Positions 44,671 to 54,700 of a stretch of 64,000 nt of DNA are shown one piece after another (within the stretch, counting starts at the first letter, position 1; each line of letters begins with the position of its first letter). The notes under the pieces were generated by a model that did not search any database, was not told where the DNA came from, and worked only from the letters and a program-made list of their open reading frames with translations. Both the position numbers and the translations under genes were made by a program. This DNA is from Desulfotignum sp. (lineage in GTDB: Bacteria; Desulfobacterota; Desulfobacteria; Desulfobacterales; Desulfobacteraceae): NCBI GenBank assembly GCA_011390335.1, contig JAABSO010000003.1, positions 124,001 to 188,000 on the forward strand, read 5' to 3'.

Positions 44671-47592
44671 TTACATTTTCATCCGTTTACCTTCAGGATC
44701 ATAGAACGGTGTTTCCACAACCGTTCCGTAAATCAGCTCGCCCTTGCATTCATCTTCATAAAATGCCAGCCTGGTGCCGATTTTGCTCATGTCACCTTCC
44801 ACCAGGGCCATGCCCACGGCTTCATTGAGGGAAAAACTGTTTCTGGCGGTGCACACATGGCCCCGGACCCGGTCATCCACGATCAGGGCGCCGTCTTTCG
44901 GGGCTCTGCCATTATTTTCCATCTTTAATCCCACAAGCTTGAGCCGGGTGTTGTCATTTTCCGCCTGGGCCAGGGCTGCCACGCCAACAGTCTTATAGCC
45001 TGTTTTTTTCCTGGACCAGAGAAAACCCATGCCGATATCCAGCAGGTTGGTGCGCTGTTCAGATTCCTGGCCCAGTATGACATGGCATTTTTCCATGCGC
45101 AGCACATTCTGGGCTTCCACACCGAAATTCTGGATCTTGAACTCTTTGCCTGCTTCATTGAGCATCAGCCACAGCGTTTTCATATAGGAGGCGGGTACAT
45201 GCAGCTCATAGGAGAGTTCGCCCACAAACCCCAGGCGCATGGCCTTGACTGGGATGGTGTCGGCAATGGTGAATTCCTTGTATTCGGAAAAACCGAATCC
45301 CTCGTTGGACACGTCAATGTCCACCACTTTTTCCAGCACTTTTCTGGCATTGGGGCCGGACAGGTTGATAACCCCCATGGCATCGGTGAGGTTCACCAGG
45401 GCAAAATTCCAGTTGTCATACCGGGTGTGGTACCGGATCCATTCGATGGTCTGGCCGGCACGGCCGGTGGATGTGGAGAAGTAGTAATCATTTTCCCCCA
45501 GCTTGACCACCACGCCGTCATCAATGACACAGCCGTCATCATTGCACATGGCCGTGTATTTGACGCGGCCTTCCTTGATCTTGGAAAGATCGGACACATA
45601 TACCCGCTGCAGGGCGTTCAGGGCATCAGGCCCGTGAATCCTGAATTTTCCCAGGGTGGAGCCGTCCAGCATGCCCACATTGTTCCTGACGTTTTCAATT
45701 TCCGCCTTACAGGTAAAATCTTTTGAAAAATACCTGGCCCGCTGCCATACCCCGATGTTTCTGAAGATGCCGCCGTCTTTGCGCTGCATCTCATCCATGG
45801 GGGTTCTTTTGAACATGGTGTGGTTGGTACCGGCATAGGTGGCGATCAATGTGGGCACCAGAGGCGGCCGCACCGTGGTGGGCCTGATCTTGATGTCCGG
45901 CAGAGCCTGGTATTTGGCGGTGAACAGCGGCAGGTTGTGTCCCGGGATGCCGCCCTGGCCGGGTCCTAGTCCTGCTCCGGAAAACCGCTTGATCAGTTCG
46001 GGTACATCAAACCCCTTGTCAATGGACTGCTTGATATTTTTAATACTGGTATCTTCATCAAAGCAGATAAAGGTTTTTCTTCCCTTTACCGGCGCAGTTA
46101 CCAGCTTGGTGCCCCTGGCAGGACCGGGCAGATTTTCCATGGCTTTTTTGGCCTCACCCAGGTCGGCAATGGAGCAGTTTTCACAGCCATATGCCGCCTT
46201 GAGTCCGGCCAGATGACCCGAGGCTTCAATGGATTTGGCGTTTTCAAACCCCAGCAGGCGCCCGGCTGCGTACATTTTTTTGGGCAGGTCCGTGGGCAGG
46301 AAAAAATTGGTGTGGTTGTCATAGGTCAGTTTGGCCTGGTTTACCACCAAAGGTCCTGTAAGGGGGGTAAACCCGGCAGATGCCACCAGTACGTCACAGT
46401 CATATGTTTTGGAAACCGTGGCATCCACGCTCTTGACGGTGACTTTTTTCACCTGTTTGCCGCCATGGGCCTCAGTGGCCACCCAGCCTTTGAGGATGGT
46501 GATTTTCCGGTCCAGAACCGCCTTGAGCAGGGCCGGATCCTGGCCGTCTTCCCTGATGTCGGCGATGACCGGGACAGACATTCCCAGATCATGCAGGCTA
46601 ACGGCTGTTTCCAGTCCCAGGTCATGGCCGATGGAAAACACAGCTGTCTTGCCGGGCAGCATGCCATAGGTATTGGCCAGGCGCAGGGCACATCCAGCCT
46701 GCATCACGCCCGGGCGTTCATTGTTTTCAAACAGCAGGGGCCGTTCGATGCAGCCCGTGGCCACCACTACGCTGTTGGCCCGGATCTCAATATACCGTTC
46801 CGTAAAGACATCAGATTCTTTTCCGATCTGGAAACCGGTGATCAGGTTGTTGTTGTATGCCCCTACATTGGCGGTGTGGGTGAACAATCGGATATTTTCA
46901 GTTTTTTCCACCTCTTTTGCCAGCTGCACGGCACGCTCGTGATGGGTCTGGCGGTCGATATATTCGGATGTCCGGTATTCAAAATGGCCCCCCAGCCAGG
47001 GCCTGGCTTCCATGAGGATGACCCGCAGCCCTTTTTGCGCCGCAGCAAGCGCTGCAGTCATGCCGGCAGGCCCGCCGCCGATGACACACACATCACAGGT
47101 GGGGAAGATCTCATCATATTTGCCGGGCATGTGGTGGTCCGGAGACAACTTGCCGATACCCGCGGCCTTGCGGATCTGCTTCATGGCAACCGGCCAGATT
47201 TTGGCGGGCTTGTGCATGGTGTCATAGTAGAAACCTGCCGGCATGGCCCAGTCCATTTTGTCGATAAAGCCCAGGAAGTCATTTTCAGCAGAACCTTTGA
47301 CATTCTGCTCTTTGACCACCATGCCGGGTTTCAGAAATGTGGTTTCGGTGCGGACATTGGGGATGCCGTTGACTTCCATCATGGTGTTGGAGCATTCCCC
47401 GTCCATGCTGTAAAGCCCTCTGGGACGGTGGTATTTCAGACTTCTTGCATAAATTCTGACCCCATTGGCATACAGGGCGGTTGCAATGGTATCCCCTTTT
47501 GTGCCGTAGTATGTTTTCCCCTTGTAAGTGAAGGGAATCTTGTCGCTTGTATCGATTTTCAATGTGGGCAGATGATTGAATCGGTTCATCAT
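44671..47592 (-). CDS. soxA: Sarcosine oxidase alpha subunit
   Basis: 973 residues, full length. N-terminal Fer2_4-like fold without Cys ligands (GDTIATALYANGVRIYARSLKYHRPRG), NAD-binding Rossmann fold (CDVCVIGGGPAGMTAALAAAQKG near 168-190) and a C-terminal aminomethyltransferase domain (about 590-973, with NVGMLDGSTLGKFRIHGPDAL and NLSGPNARKVLEKV). In known enzymes SoxA carries NAD and tetrahydrofolate and passes the methyl carbon to THF as 5,10-methylene-THF, leaving glycine. It overlaps soxD by 4 bp (ATGA). Confidence 0.93.
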   Translation of the reverse strand: MMNRFNHLPTLKIDTSDKIPFTYKGKTYYGTKGDTIATALYANGVRIYARSLKYHRPRGLYSMDGECSNTMMEVNGIPNVRTETTFLKPGMVVKEQNVKGSAENDFLGFIDKMDWAMPAGFYYDTMHKPAKIWPVAMKQIRKAAGIGKLSPDHHMPGKYDEIFPTCDVCVIGGGPAGMTAALAAAQKGLRVILMEARPWLGGHFEYRTSEYIDRQTHHERAVQLAKEVEKTENIRLFTHTANVGAYNNNLITGFQIGKESDVFTERYIEIRANSVVVATGCIERPLLFENNERPGVMQAGCALRLANTYGMLPGKTAVFSIGHDLGLETAVSLHDLGMSVPVIADIREDGQDPALLKAVLDRKITILKGWVATEAHGGKQVKKVTVKSVDATVSKTYDCDVLVASAGFTPLTGPLVVNQAKLTYDNHTNFFLPTDLPKKMYAAGRLLGFENAKSIEASGHLAGLKAAYGCENCSIADLGEAKKAMENLPGPARGTKLVTAPVKGRKTFICFDEDTSIKNIKQSIDKGFDVPELIKRFSGAGLGPGQGGIPGHNLPLFTAKYQALPDIKIRPTTVRPPLVPTLIATYAGTNHTMFKRTPMDEMQRKDGGIFRNIGVWQRARYFSKDFTCKAEIENVRNNVGMLDGSTLGKFRIHGPDALNALQRVYVSDLSKIKEGRVKYTAMCNDDGCVIDDGVVVKLGENDYYFSTSTGRAGQTIEWIRYHTRYDNWNFALVNLTDAMGVINLSGPNARKVLEKVVDIDVSNEGFGFSEYKEFTIADTIPVKAMRLGFVGELSYELHVPASYMKTLWLMLNEAGKEFKIQNFGVEAQNVLRMEKCHVILGQESEQRTNLLDIGMGFLWSRKKTGYKTVGVAALAQAENDNTRLKLVGLKMENNGRAPKDGALIVDDRVRGHVCTARNSFSLNEAVGMALVEGDMSKIGTRLAFYEDECKGELIYGTVVETPFYDPEGKRMKM

Positions 47593-47849
47593 TCTTTTGC
47601 CTCCGGTGTTTCCTTTTCAAGGTTTGTCGTCGTATCCCGGAATATGGTAAACCATGAACCACATCCATCCCGGTGAAACCACCATTCCTGCTGCACGCCT
47701 GCCACGCATTTGTTCATGTGGACATAATCGCACCAGCTTTCAGGGGTCAGATCTTTTTCATCAGGTCTGGGGCCTTTTTCTTCTCCGCCGTAACGGAACT
47801 CATATCCGTTTCTCTTTCCGCAGATCGGACATGTAATTGTTAACGCCAT
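47589..47849 (-). CDS. soxD: Sarcosine oxidase delta subunit
   Basis: 86 residues. Zinc ligands as in the Corynebacterium enzyme: Cys7, Cys10, His59, Cys63 (CPICGKRN ... WWFHRDGCGSWF). WCDYVHMNKCVAGVQQEWW is the central conserved block. Small structural subunit of the tetramer. Between soxB (43 bp upstream) and soxA (overlap). Confidence 0.93.
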   Translation of the reverse strand: MALTITCPICGKRNGYEFRYGGEEKGPRPDEKDLTPESWCDYVHMNKCVAGVQQEWWFHRDGCGSWFTIFRDTTTNLEKETPEAKE

Positions 47850-47892
47850 CTTATCTTCTCCTTGAATCTCATAAATATTTTATTCAGCTGAT

Positions 47893-49131
47893 TTAATTGT
47901 CCGGGGTATAGCTCATCAGCGCGGCAGTTTCACCCATGAGTTTGTGTTCCTGGTAGCGTTTCAAAGCAAAGGGCTTGAGTATGTCAGGACAGGTGTTGGT
48001 GGCCATGAAGCTTGCCATGTGACGTCCCACGGCAGAGCATGATTTAAAACCGAAATATCCCCAGCCGCAGTCCATGAAAAATCCTTCCACCTGCTCATTA
48101 CCGTCCATGATGGGGGCCATGTCAGGGGTCATATCAGCCAGCCCGCCCCAGATTCGCATGAACCGGATGCCCCGCAGGGCAGGCAGAAATTCAGACAATG
48201 CCTCGGCCTGGTGCTTGATGTAGTGGGCTGTGTTCAAGGTGGTATAGTTGGGCCATGGATCCATATGGGCGCCGGTGGCGATTTCCCCTTTCAGGGTCTG
48301 GTTGGCGTAGCAGTGGTAGGCCCCTGAGGAGACCACATGGTCCAGGATAGGCTTGAGGGGCTGGGTCACCATGGCCTGGATGGTCAGAACGGAGATGGGC
48401 AGTTTGATGCCTAAAAATCCGTGAATCAGTGCGGCGGAATATCCACCGGCGGAAATCAGCACCTGTTTGGTGTTGATGACACCTTTGTCGGTGACCACTG
48501 CCGTGACCTTGCCGTTTTTGGTATTGATGCCGGTGGCTTCTGTCTGCTGGTGGATTTCTACCCCCATTTTGGCAGCCCCTTTGGCCAGGCCCCAGACAAC
48601 CGCGTCATGGCGGACCACCCCCCCGGGGGGGTGAAACATGGCCCCGTGGATGGGAAAGGTGATGTCTTCGGAAATGTTCAGGGCCGGTACCAGTTCCTTG
48701 GCTTCCTTGGCATCGATGAGGTGGGATTCCACCCCGTGGAACTGGGCTGTGGCAATGGTCATGCGGGCCGCGTTCATGGCTGCCTCAGAATGCATGAGGT
48801 TGAGGTTGCCGCAGTTGTTGAACATTAAGTTGTAATCCAGTTCTTTGGTGAGAACCGGCCAGAGGTCAAGCGCTTCCTTGTAAAGCGGCACATTGTACTG
48901 GGTTCGCTGGTTGGCACGAACAATGGCCGTGTTTCTGCCGGCACCGCCATATCCGATATAATTCTTTTCAATGATCGCTATATCGGTGATGCCATGCTCT
49001 TTTGCAAGGTAATACGCTGTTGCCAGACTGTGAAGTCCGCCTCCAATGAGAACCACATCATAACTTGATTTAAGCTTGGTTTTTTTGCCCCACATGGGTT
49101 TGCTTTTCGAAAACATTGGCCTTCTCTTCAT
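47893..49131 (-). CDS. soxB: Sarcosine oxidase beta subunit
   Basis: 412 residues. FAD motif DVVLIGGGLHSLATAYYLAKEHG; GAGRNTAIVRANQRTQYNVPLYKEALDLW; VVRHDAVVWGLAKGA in which His175 matches the histidine that binds FMN covalently in the Corynebacterium and Stenotrophomonas enzymes; DCGWGYFGFKSCSAVGRHMAS at the end. Catalytic subunit that oxidises sarcosine. First gene of the cluster, divergent from an rpiR gene. In an anaerobe it should act as a dehydrogenase rather than an oxidase. Confidence 0.93.
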   Translation of the reverse strand: MKRRPMFSKSKPMWGKKTKLKSSYDVVLIGGGLHSLATAYYLAKEHGITDIAIIEKNYIGYGGAGRNTAIVRANQRTQYNVPLYKEALDLWPVLTKELDYNLMFNNCGNLNLMHSEAAMNAARMTIATAQFHGVESHLIDAKEAKELVPALNISEDITFPIHGAMFHPPGGVVRHDAVVWGLAKGAAKMGVEIHQQTEATGINTKNGKVTAVVTDKGVINTKQVLISAGGYSAALIHGFLGIKLPISVLTIQAMVTQPLKPILDHVVSSGAYHCYANQTLKGEIATGAHMDPWPNYTTLNTAHYIKHQAEALSEFLPALRGIRFMRIWGGLADMTPDMAPIMDGNEQVEGFFMDCGWGYFGFKSCSAVGRHMASFMATNTCPDILKPFALKRYQEHKLMGETAALMSYTPDN

Positions 49132-49180
49132 TTTGGATTGATATTATTTTTTTGCCATATCCATCTCGTCAATACGCCAT

Positions 49181-49229
49181 GAAAGAAAACATGTCAAGCA
49201 TTTTATTTAATGATGATTGTTTTTCTTTC
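49181..49229. promoter_or_regulatory. Inverted repeat in the soxB-rpiR divergent region
   Basis: GAAAGAAAAC (49181-49190) and GTTTTTCTTTC (49219-49229) are inverted copies with one extra base. It lies 50 bp before soxB and next to the rpiR -35, a likely place for RpiR binding. No good -24/-12 site was seen on the minus strand here. Confidence 0.45.
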
Positions 49230-49237
49230 ATTTGTTC

Positions 49238-49266
49238 TTGACAAAATAGTTGTTCTGGACTAAATC
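49238..49266 (+). promoter_or_regulatory. Promoter of the rpiR gene
   Basis: TTGACA (49238-49243), 17-bp spacer, TAAATC (49261-49266), 69 bp before the ATG. Confidence 0.55.
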
Positions 49267-49334
49267 TCAATAAAATTAGCAAATTATAATATAGACCCCG
49301 CTATGATAAAAACTATCCAAATAAGGCAGCTACA

Positions 49335-50210
49335 ATGAATGATGCAGCATCACACCCGGTTATAGATGATATTTCCAGCAAGCTTGATACATTGACCCCC
49401 AAGGCCCAGACCCTGGGAAACTATATCATGCAGAATCCCGCCAAAGTGGTGTTCATGACCACCAAGGAACTGGCCGAGTCCTGTGAGGTCAGCGAGGCCA
49501 CGGTGGTCCGGTTTGTTGCAACCCTCGGGTATAAAGGGTATTCAGATTTCCAGGATGCGCTCAAGGACTTTATCAACACCGGCCTGTCCCTGCCGGACCG
49601 GGTAAATCTCAAGGGCATTGATGAACCCGGGCTCGACAGGCTGCACCGGGGAATTTTAGAAGAACTCAACAACCTCAAATACCTGTATGAACACATTGAC
49701 ATGGAAAGAATGAACCAGTTCATAGACCACATGGACCTCAGTCCCACCATCTATGTCACCGGTTCCAGGCTGTCCTATACCTTTGCTTATTACCTGGGCT
49801 GGTCTTTGACCAAGGTGAGAAAAGGCATCCACATCCTCAAAGGCAGTGATTCCACGGCCATGGACATGCTGGCAAATGCCCCTTCCCAGAGCCTGGTTAT
49901 CCTCACCGCCACCACCCGGTATCCCAATGAACTGATCAAGCTGAGCAAGATGATCCGGCGGTGCGGCCACACCCTGCTGGCCCTTACCGATTCCAGTATC
50001 TCTCCGGTGATTCCCTTTGCCCACCTGTCCCTGGTGGTGCCGTCCAAATCCATTCCCTTTATCGGCAATGTGTCGGGCATGCTGGCAGTGATTCAGTACA
50101 TGGTGCAGGAACTGGCCAACCGGAAAGGGGATGCCTTGCGGGCATATCAGGAACAGCTGGAACAGGTATATCTGGAAAATGACCTTCTTTTTAACATTGA
50201 TCCCAAGTAA
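49335..50210 (+). CDS. MurR/RpiR-family transcriptional regulator
   Basis: 291 residues. N-terminal RpiR helix-turn-helix (LTPKAQTLGNYIMQNPAKVVFMTTKELAESCEVSEATVVRFVATLGYKGYSDFQDALKDF), then a SIS domain (about 120-260: TIYVTGSRLSYTFAYYLGWSL, QSLVILTATTRYPNELIKL). SIS domains usually bind phosphosugars; here the divergent target is soxBDAG, so the ligand may be different. Comparable RpiR proteins control amino-acid and betaine genes in some bacteria. Confidence 0.92.
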   Translation: MNDAASHPVIDDISSKLDTLTPKAQTLGNYIMQNPAKVVFMTTKELAESCEVSEATVVRFVATLGYKGYSDFQDALKDFINTGLSLPDRVNLKGIDEPGLDRLHRGILEELNNLKYLYEHIDMERMNQFIDHMDLSPTIYVTGSRLSYTFAYYLGWSLTKVRKGIHILKGSDSTAMDMLANAPSQSLVILTATTRYPNELIKLSKMIRRCGHTLLALTDSSISPVIPFAHLSLVVPSKSIPFIGNVSGMLAVIQYMVQELANRKGDALRAYQEQLEQVYLENDLLFNIDPK

Positions 50211-50301
50211 AAATCAAGTGCCAGGGCAGCCAGAATGCGGCAATATCTAATGTTTTTTGAGGGGCAACATCATCCAGGCGATGTAATGACGTGCTGAATT
50301 T

Positions 50302-50440
50302 TTACCACGAAGAATGGAATTTGATGAACTTGATGAGCTCCCGGATCGAGAGAAATGAATTTTAGTGTAAAGAAAAATAAAGATGGGATCAGGCGATAAG
50401 TTTTATGATCCTTCGTGAGCTTCGTGCCCTTCGTGGTGAA
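50302..50440. repeat. CTTCGTG tandem 9-mers with distant inverted partner
   Basis: CTTCGTGAG, CTTCGTGCC and CTTCGTGGT stand in tandem at 50411-50437. TTACCACGAAG (50302-50312) is complementary to the last unit, bracketing about 140 bp of otherwise featureless DNA between rpiR and the TSUP gene. No gene seen in 50211-50466. Confidence 0.65.
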
Positions 50441-50466
50441 ATAATCACTAAGCAAAGGAGATTTTT

Positions 50467-51231
50467 TTGCTTGAAGACCTGACAGTTATCAGTTTTATGA
50501 TCCTTTTTGCCACCGGCCTGTGTGCAGGGTTTGTGGATGCCATTGCCGGTGGGGGCGGGCTGATTGCCCTGCCGGTGCTGCTGGCCCTGGGCCTGCCTCC
50601 TGCAACAGCCCTGGGCACCAACAAGCTCCAGGGCAGCTTCGGCACCCTGTCCTCTGCCGCCAATTTTATCTCCAAGGGGCTGGTGGATATCAGGCAGTGC
50701 CTGGCCGGCATGGGATTTACCCTGTGCGGGGCTGTGCTGGGAGCTGTGACCATCCAGCGCATGGATCCCGGGTTTATCCGGCACCTGATTCCGGTGCTGC
50801 TCCTGGTTGTCTTTTTTTATACCCTGTTTTCCAGAACACTGGGACTGAAACCAGGGCGCCCCAAGATGGGCAGAAATCTGTTTTTTATCCTGTTCGGCTT
50901 GGGCCTGGGGTTTTATGACGGGTTTTTCGGGCCCGGCACAGGGTCTTTCTGGACCGGGGCCCTGCTGATCTTTTTGGGCCTGGATATGACCGGGGCCGTG
51001 GGCACCACCCGGGTGATGAATTTTGTGTCCAATATCGTGGCCCTGTCCGTGTTCATCATCGGCGGCAGCGTGCTGTGGTCTGCCGGACTGGTCATGGCGG
51101 CCGGACAGGTCATCGGGGCAAGGGCTGGTTCAAGCCTTGCCATCAAAAGAGGCGCCGGATTTATCCGGCCGTTTTTTCTGACCGTGGTGTTTTTGACCAT
51201 TGTCAGGCTTATATATGTCAACTACGGGTAG
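50467..51231 (+). CDS. TSUP (TauE/SafE)-family membrane transporter
   Basis: 254 residues from a TTG with AAGGAG six bases before. Seven to eight hydrophobic segments; the repeated TSUP motif is seen as GLCAGFVDAIAGGGGLIALP and LGLGFYDGFFGPGTGSFW. The family exports or imports sulfite, sulfoacetate, sulfonates or sulfolactate. It stands between the methylglycine cluster and the aminotransferase-AOR cluster, so export of an organic sulfonate or sulfite is possible but unproven. Confidence 0.88.
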   Translation: MLEDLTVISFMILFATGLCAGFVDAIAGGGGLIALPVLLALGLPPATALGTNKLQGSFGTLSSAANFISKGLVDIRQCLAGMGFTLCGAVLGAVTIQRMDPGFIRHLIPVLLLVVFFYTLFSRTLGLKPGRPKMGRNLFFILFGLGLGFYDGFFGPGTGSFWTGALLIFLGLDMTGAVGTTRVMNFVSNIVALSVFIIGGSVLWSAGLVMAAGQVIGARAGSSLAIKRGAGFIRPFFLTVVFLTIVRLIYVNYG

Positions 51232-51277
51232 CAGCTTAGGTCTGCCGCCCTGAAAAAGCTTTGAGAAAGGAAAGAAA

Positions 51278-51766
51278 ATGTTACAGACGCAAAAAGAACT
51301 GCTTGCCCTGCTGTCCGATATCGGCATTGCATACACCAACCATGAACACCCCCCGGTATTCACCGTGGAAGAGGCAGCTCAGCACCAGGGCGGCATCAAG
51401 GGGGCCCACAGCAAGAACCTGTTTTTCAAGGACAAAAAGAAAAACCTGTTCCTGGTGGTGACCCTGGCGGACAAGCCCATCAGAATCAAGGAGGTGGCCA
51501 AAAAAATCGGGGGAAACAACATGTCATTTGCCAAACCTGATCTGCTCATGGAGGTGCTGGGCATGATTCCCGGAGCTGTCACCCCGTTTGCCGCCATAAA
51601 CATAAAAGACCATGGGGTAAAAATCGTTCTGGATGAAGAACTGATGGCCCATGATCTGCTCAATTTTCATCCGCTGGAAAACACCGCCACCACCACCATC
51701 GCATCCGATGACCTGGTGAAATTTCTGGAACACTGTGGGCAGTCACCCGAGATCATCCGGCTTTGA
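51278..51766 (+). CDS. Prolyl-tRNA deacylase, ProX/YbaK family
   Basis: 162 residues. YbaK/ProX domain: HPPVFTVEEAAQHQGGIKGAHSKNLFFKDKKKNLFLVVTLADKPIRIKEVAKKIG, FAKPDLLMEVLGMIPGAVTPFAA. Removes alanine or cysteine wrongly attached to tRNA-Pro. GGAAAG lies before the ATG. It may share a transcript with the TSUP gene 46 bp upstream; its end overlaps the convergent kinase gene by 24 bp. Confidence 0.88.
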   Translation: MLQTQKELLALLSDIGIAYTNHEHPPVFTVEEAAQHQGGIKGAHSKNLFFKDKKKNLFLVVTLADKPIRIKEVAKKIGGNNMSFAKPDLLMEVLGMIPGAVTPFAAINIKDHGVKIVLDEELMAHDLLNFHPLENTATTTIASDDLVKFLEHCGQSPEIIRL

Positions 51767-54700
51767 AAGAGACAATGACTCTCTCAGCTGCCTGACCAGC
51801 TCTTCGAAGAGCGGTTGCAAAGAACGCATCAATGTCTGGCACCGGGCATGATCCTGTGATTTGCCGGCAGTTCCCATCTGCTCTACACAGGCCAGCACCG
51901 GGCCGGCGTCAATGCTTTTGAGTCCGGATTTCATGGCGTGGGCTGCCATGGTGACGGTATCAAAATCCTGCTCACCGATGGCAGCCCCGATTTTTTTGAT
52001 CTCTTCGGGAAACCGGATGATCATGGTTTTGATGACCTCGTCAACAATATCTTCATTGCCCCCCATCAATTGCAGGGCATGGGACCGGTTGCACAGTCTC
52101 TTGTTAACTGGCTCCGGGTTGCGGCCGGTCTTCTTACGGTTTGCCGCCAACCGTTCCATCATTATCAGCAGCTCGTCCCCGTGAATGGGTTTTGTAATGT
52201 ATTCATCCATACCCGCGGCCAGAAACCGTTCCCGGTCCCCTTTAATGGCATGGGCGGTGAGGGCGATAACCGGAATGCCGGCAATATCAATATCTGTGTG
52301 CTGCCGGATCCGGCGGGTGGCTTCAATGCCGTCCATCACCGGCATCTTGATATCCATCAGAACCATGTCAAACCGCTGCCGTGAAAGCATTTCCATGGCC
52401 TGTTCACCGTTTTCAACTGGGGTTACCTCATGGCCGTGCTGTGCCAGAAACGGTTCCAGCAGTTTCCGGTTCACTTCAAAATCTTCTGCCAGAAGGATAT
52501 GTAGCCGTGTGACCGGTGTTTCAAAAGATGGGGCCGCAGATTTCAACCCTTTACCCAGTACCTGCCGGACCGCATTTTGCGTGGCGGTTTTCAACCGGAT
52601 AGTGAAATAAAAGGTGCTGCCGGAACCGCTTTCACTCTCCACCCAGATATCGCCGTCCATCAGGTGGATCAGCTGCCGGGTGATAGTCAACCCCAGGCCT
52701 GTGCCGCCTGAATCAGTGACATTGACGTCATTGAGCTGGGTAAAATCATTAAATACCTCAGACAGTTTATCCGAAGGGATCCCCACGCCCGTGTCCTGTA
52801 TGGAAAAAATCAGTTTCACGTTCTCCGTGTCTTTTTTTTCTTCCAGGCGCGGTTCTGCATCCACATTGATGGTAATGGACCCTGACTGGGTGAATTTGAT
52901 GGCATTGCCTACCAGGTTCACCAGAATCTGCCGGAGCCGGTGCATATCCCCTCTGACATACCGGGGGATATCGCTTGTAAAATAGGTGATATCCAGCTGT
53001 TTTTTCCGGGCCTGGAATGAAAACATGGTCATCATGTCATGCAGGAGAGACTCAATATCAAAGGCCTGGTTCTCCAGCACGAATTTACCTGCTTCAATTT
53101 TGGAAAAATCAAGAATGTTGTTGAGCAGGCTCAACAGGTGATCCGATGAGATCAGTACCGCATCCAGGTATTCTTTCTGCTGTTCCTCCAGCCGGGTGGT
53201 CAGGGTCAGCCTGGTCATGCCGATGATGGCATTCAACGGGGTCCGGATCTCATGACTCATGATGGTCAGAAATTCACTTTTGGCCCGGCTGGCATCTTCA
53301 GCCATTTTCTTGGCCTGCTTGATCATCTCCTGGGCATGTTTTCTTTCTGATATGTCTTCGAACGATCCTTGTATATACAGCAGGTTACCCTGATCATCCC
53401 GGATGGCCCGGCCGCAGATGGATACCCACACGCGGCTGCCGTCCTTTTTGCGCAGCCGGGTTTCAAACCCGGACACAAAATCCTGTTTTTTGAGCTGTTC
53501 AATAAACTGCTTCCTGTCATCGGGATTCACATACACCTGTTTTGCAAGATGGGTAATGGTGGATAAGAACTGTTCAATGGAATCATACCCGAGAATCCGG
53601 GCCATGGATGGGTTGGCGTTCAAAATCCGGTTGTCATGGGATGACTGGAAAATACCCTGAACCGAATTGTTGAAGATATCCCGGTATTTTTCTTCGGATT
53701 TGCTCAACCGGGCTTCCACCTGTTTTCTCTCTGTAATTTCCTGCTGCAGCAGGGCCAGGGTCTTGTCCTGCTGCCGGGTCTTTTCCTCCAGTTCCAGGGT
53801 TCTTTCCCGGACTTTTTGCTGCAGTTGAAAAGCATGGGTCTTGTCTTTGATGTGCAGTTTTTCGAGTTCAGACACCATGTTGTTGAAGGTGCTGGCCAGA
53901 ATGCCGATCTCATCGTTTCTTTCAATGGGCACCTGCCGGGACAGGTCCCCTTCCTTTACCGATACTGCCGCCTGGGTCAGCATATCCAGCGGGCGGATGA
54001 AATACTTGAGCGACAGGATCATGAATCCGGCAATGGACAGCACCATGACCAGCAGGGCAAACGATCCGAACTTGAACACCATGGTGTTGACCATGGACCG
54101 GAGGGCAGACCGGGTTGTCTGTATGGTTTCCAGCAGGTTGGATTCCGGCACGGCCACCCCCAGCCGCCACCCGGTGGAAGGCATGGTGACTGAAGAAATA
54201 AGAAACTGCTTGTTATCAATCAATATCCGCTGCTGATCCGGATCAGTTCTTTTTTTGCCGGTTGTCCACAATTGCTGGACATCGGGATTTCTTGAATCAG
54301 ACAGACGGATGTCGAGCAGGGCGTTATATCCGATCTGGTTTTCTTTTGCGATATCCTCAAAACCGAACATGGACAGGTATTCTCCGGGAAATGCCACGAT
54401 CCGGCCGGTGTCATCGGTAATAAAGGAAAACATATCCCGGGTGCCCGTGACCGATGTTTCCCTGGTATTTGCCAGAATTTTATCAATAATGTTCACCAGG
54501 GTTACATCCACCCCTGTGACGCCGATAAACTGTTCCCTTGCGTTGTAGATCGGGGTCAGGGCAGTGGTCATCAGGCCCCTTCCGGCCGGATCCTGATAAA
54601 CATCAGACCATTTGGTGCGCCGTTCCGGATTGTTTTTTGGCCGGACCGCCGTGTACCAGTCAGAATCCCTGATTTCATAGGCATCGGCACCCAGCTTTCG

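Noticed and set aside
46213-47676. 487-codon open frame on the plus strand opposite soxA
   Set aside because: It is fully antisense to a clearly recognised gene, the product has no domain logic, and long antisense frames are expected from this codon usage.
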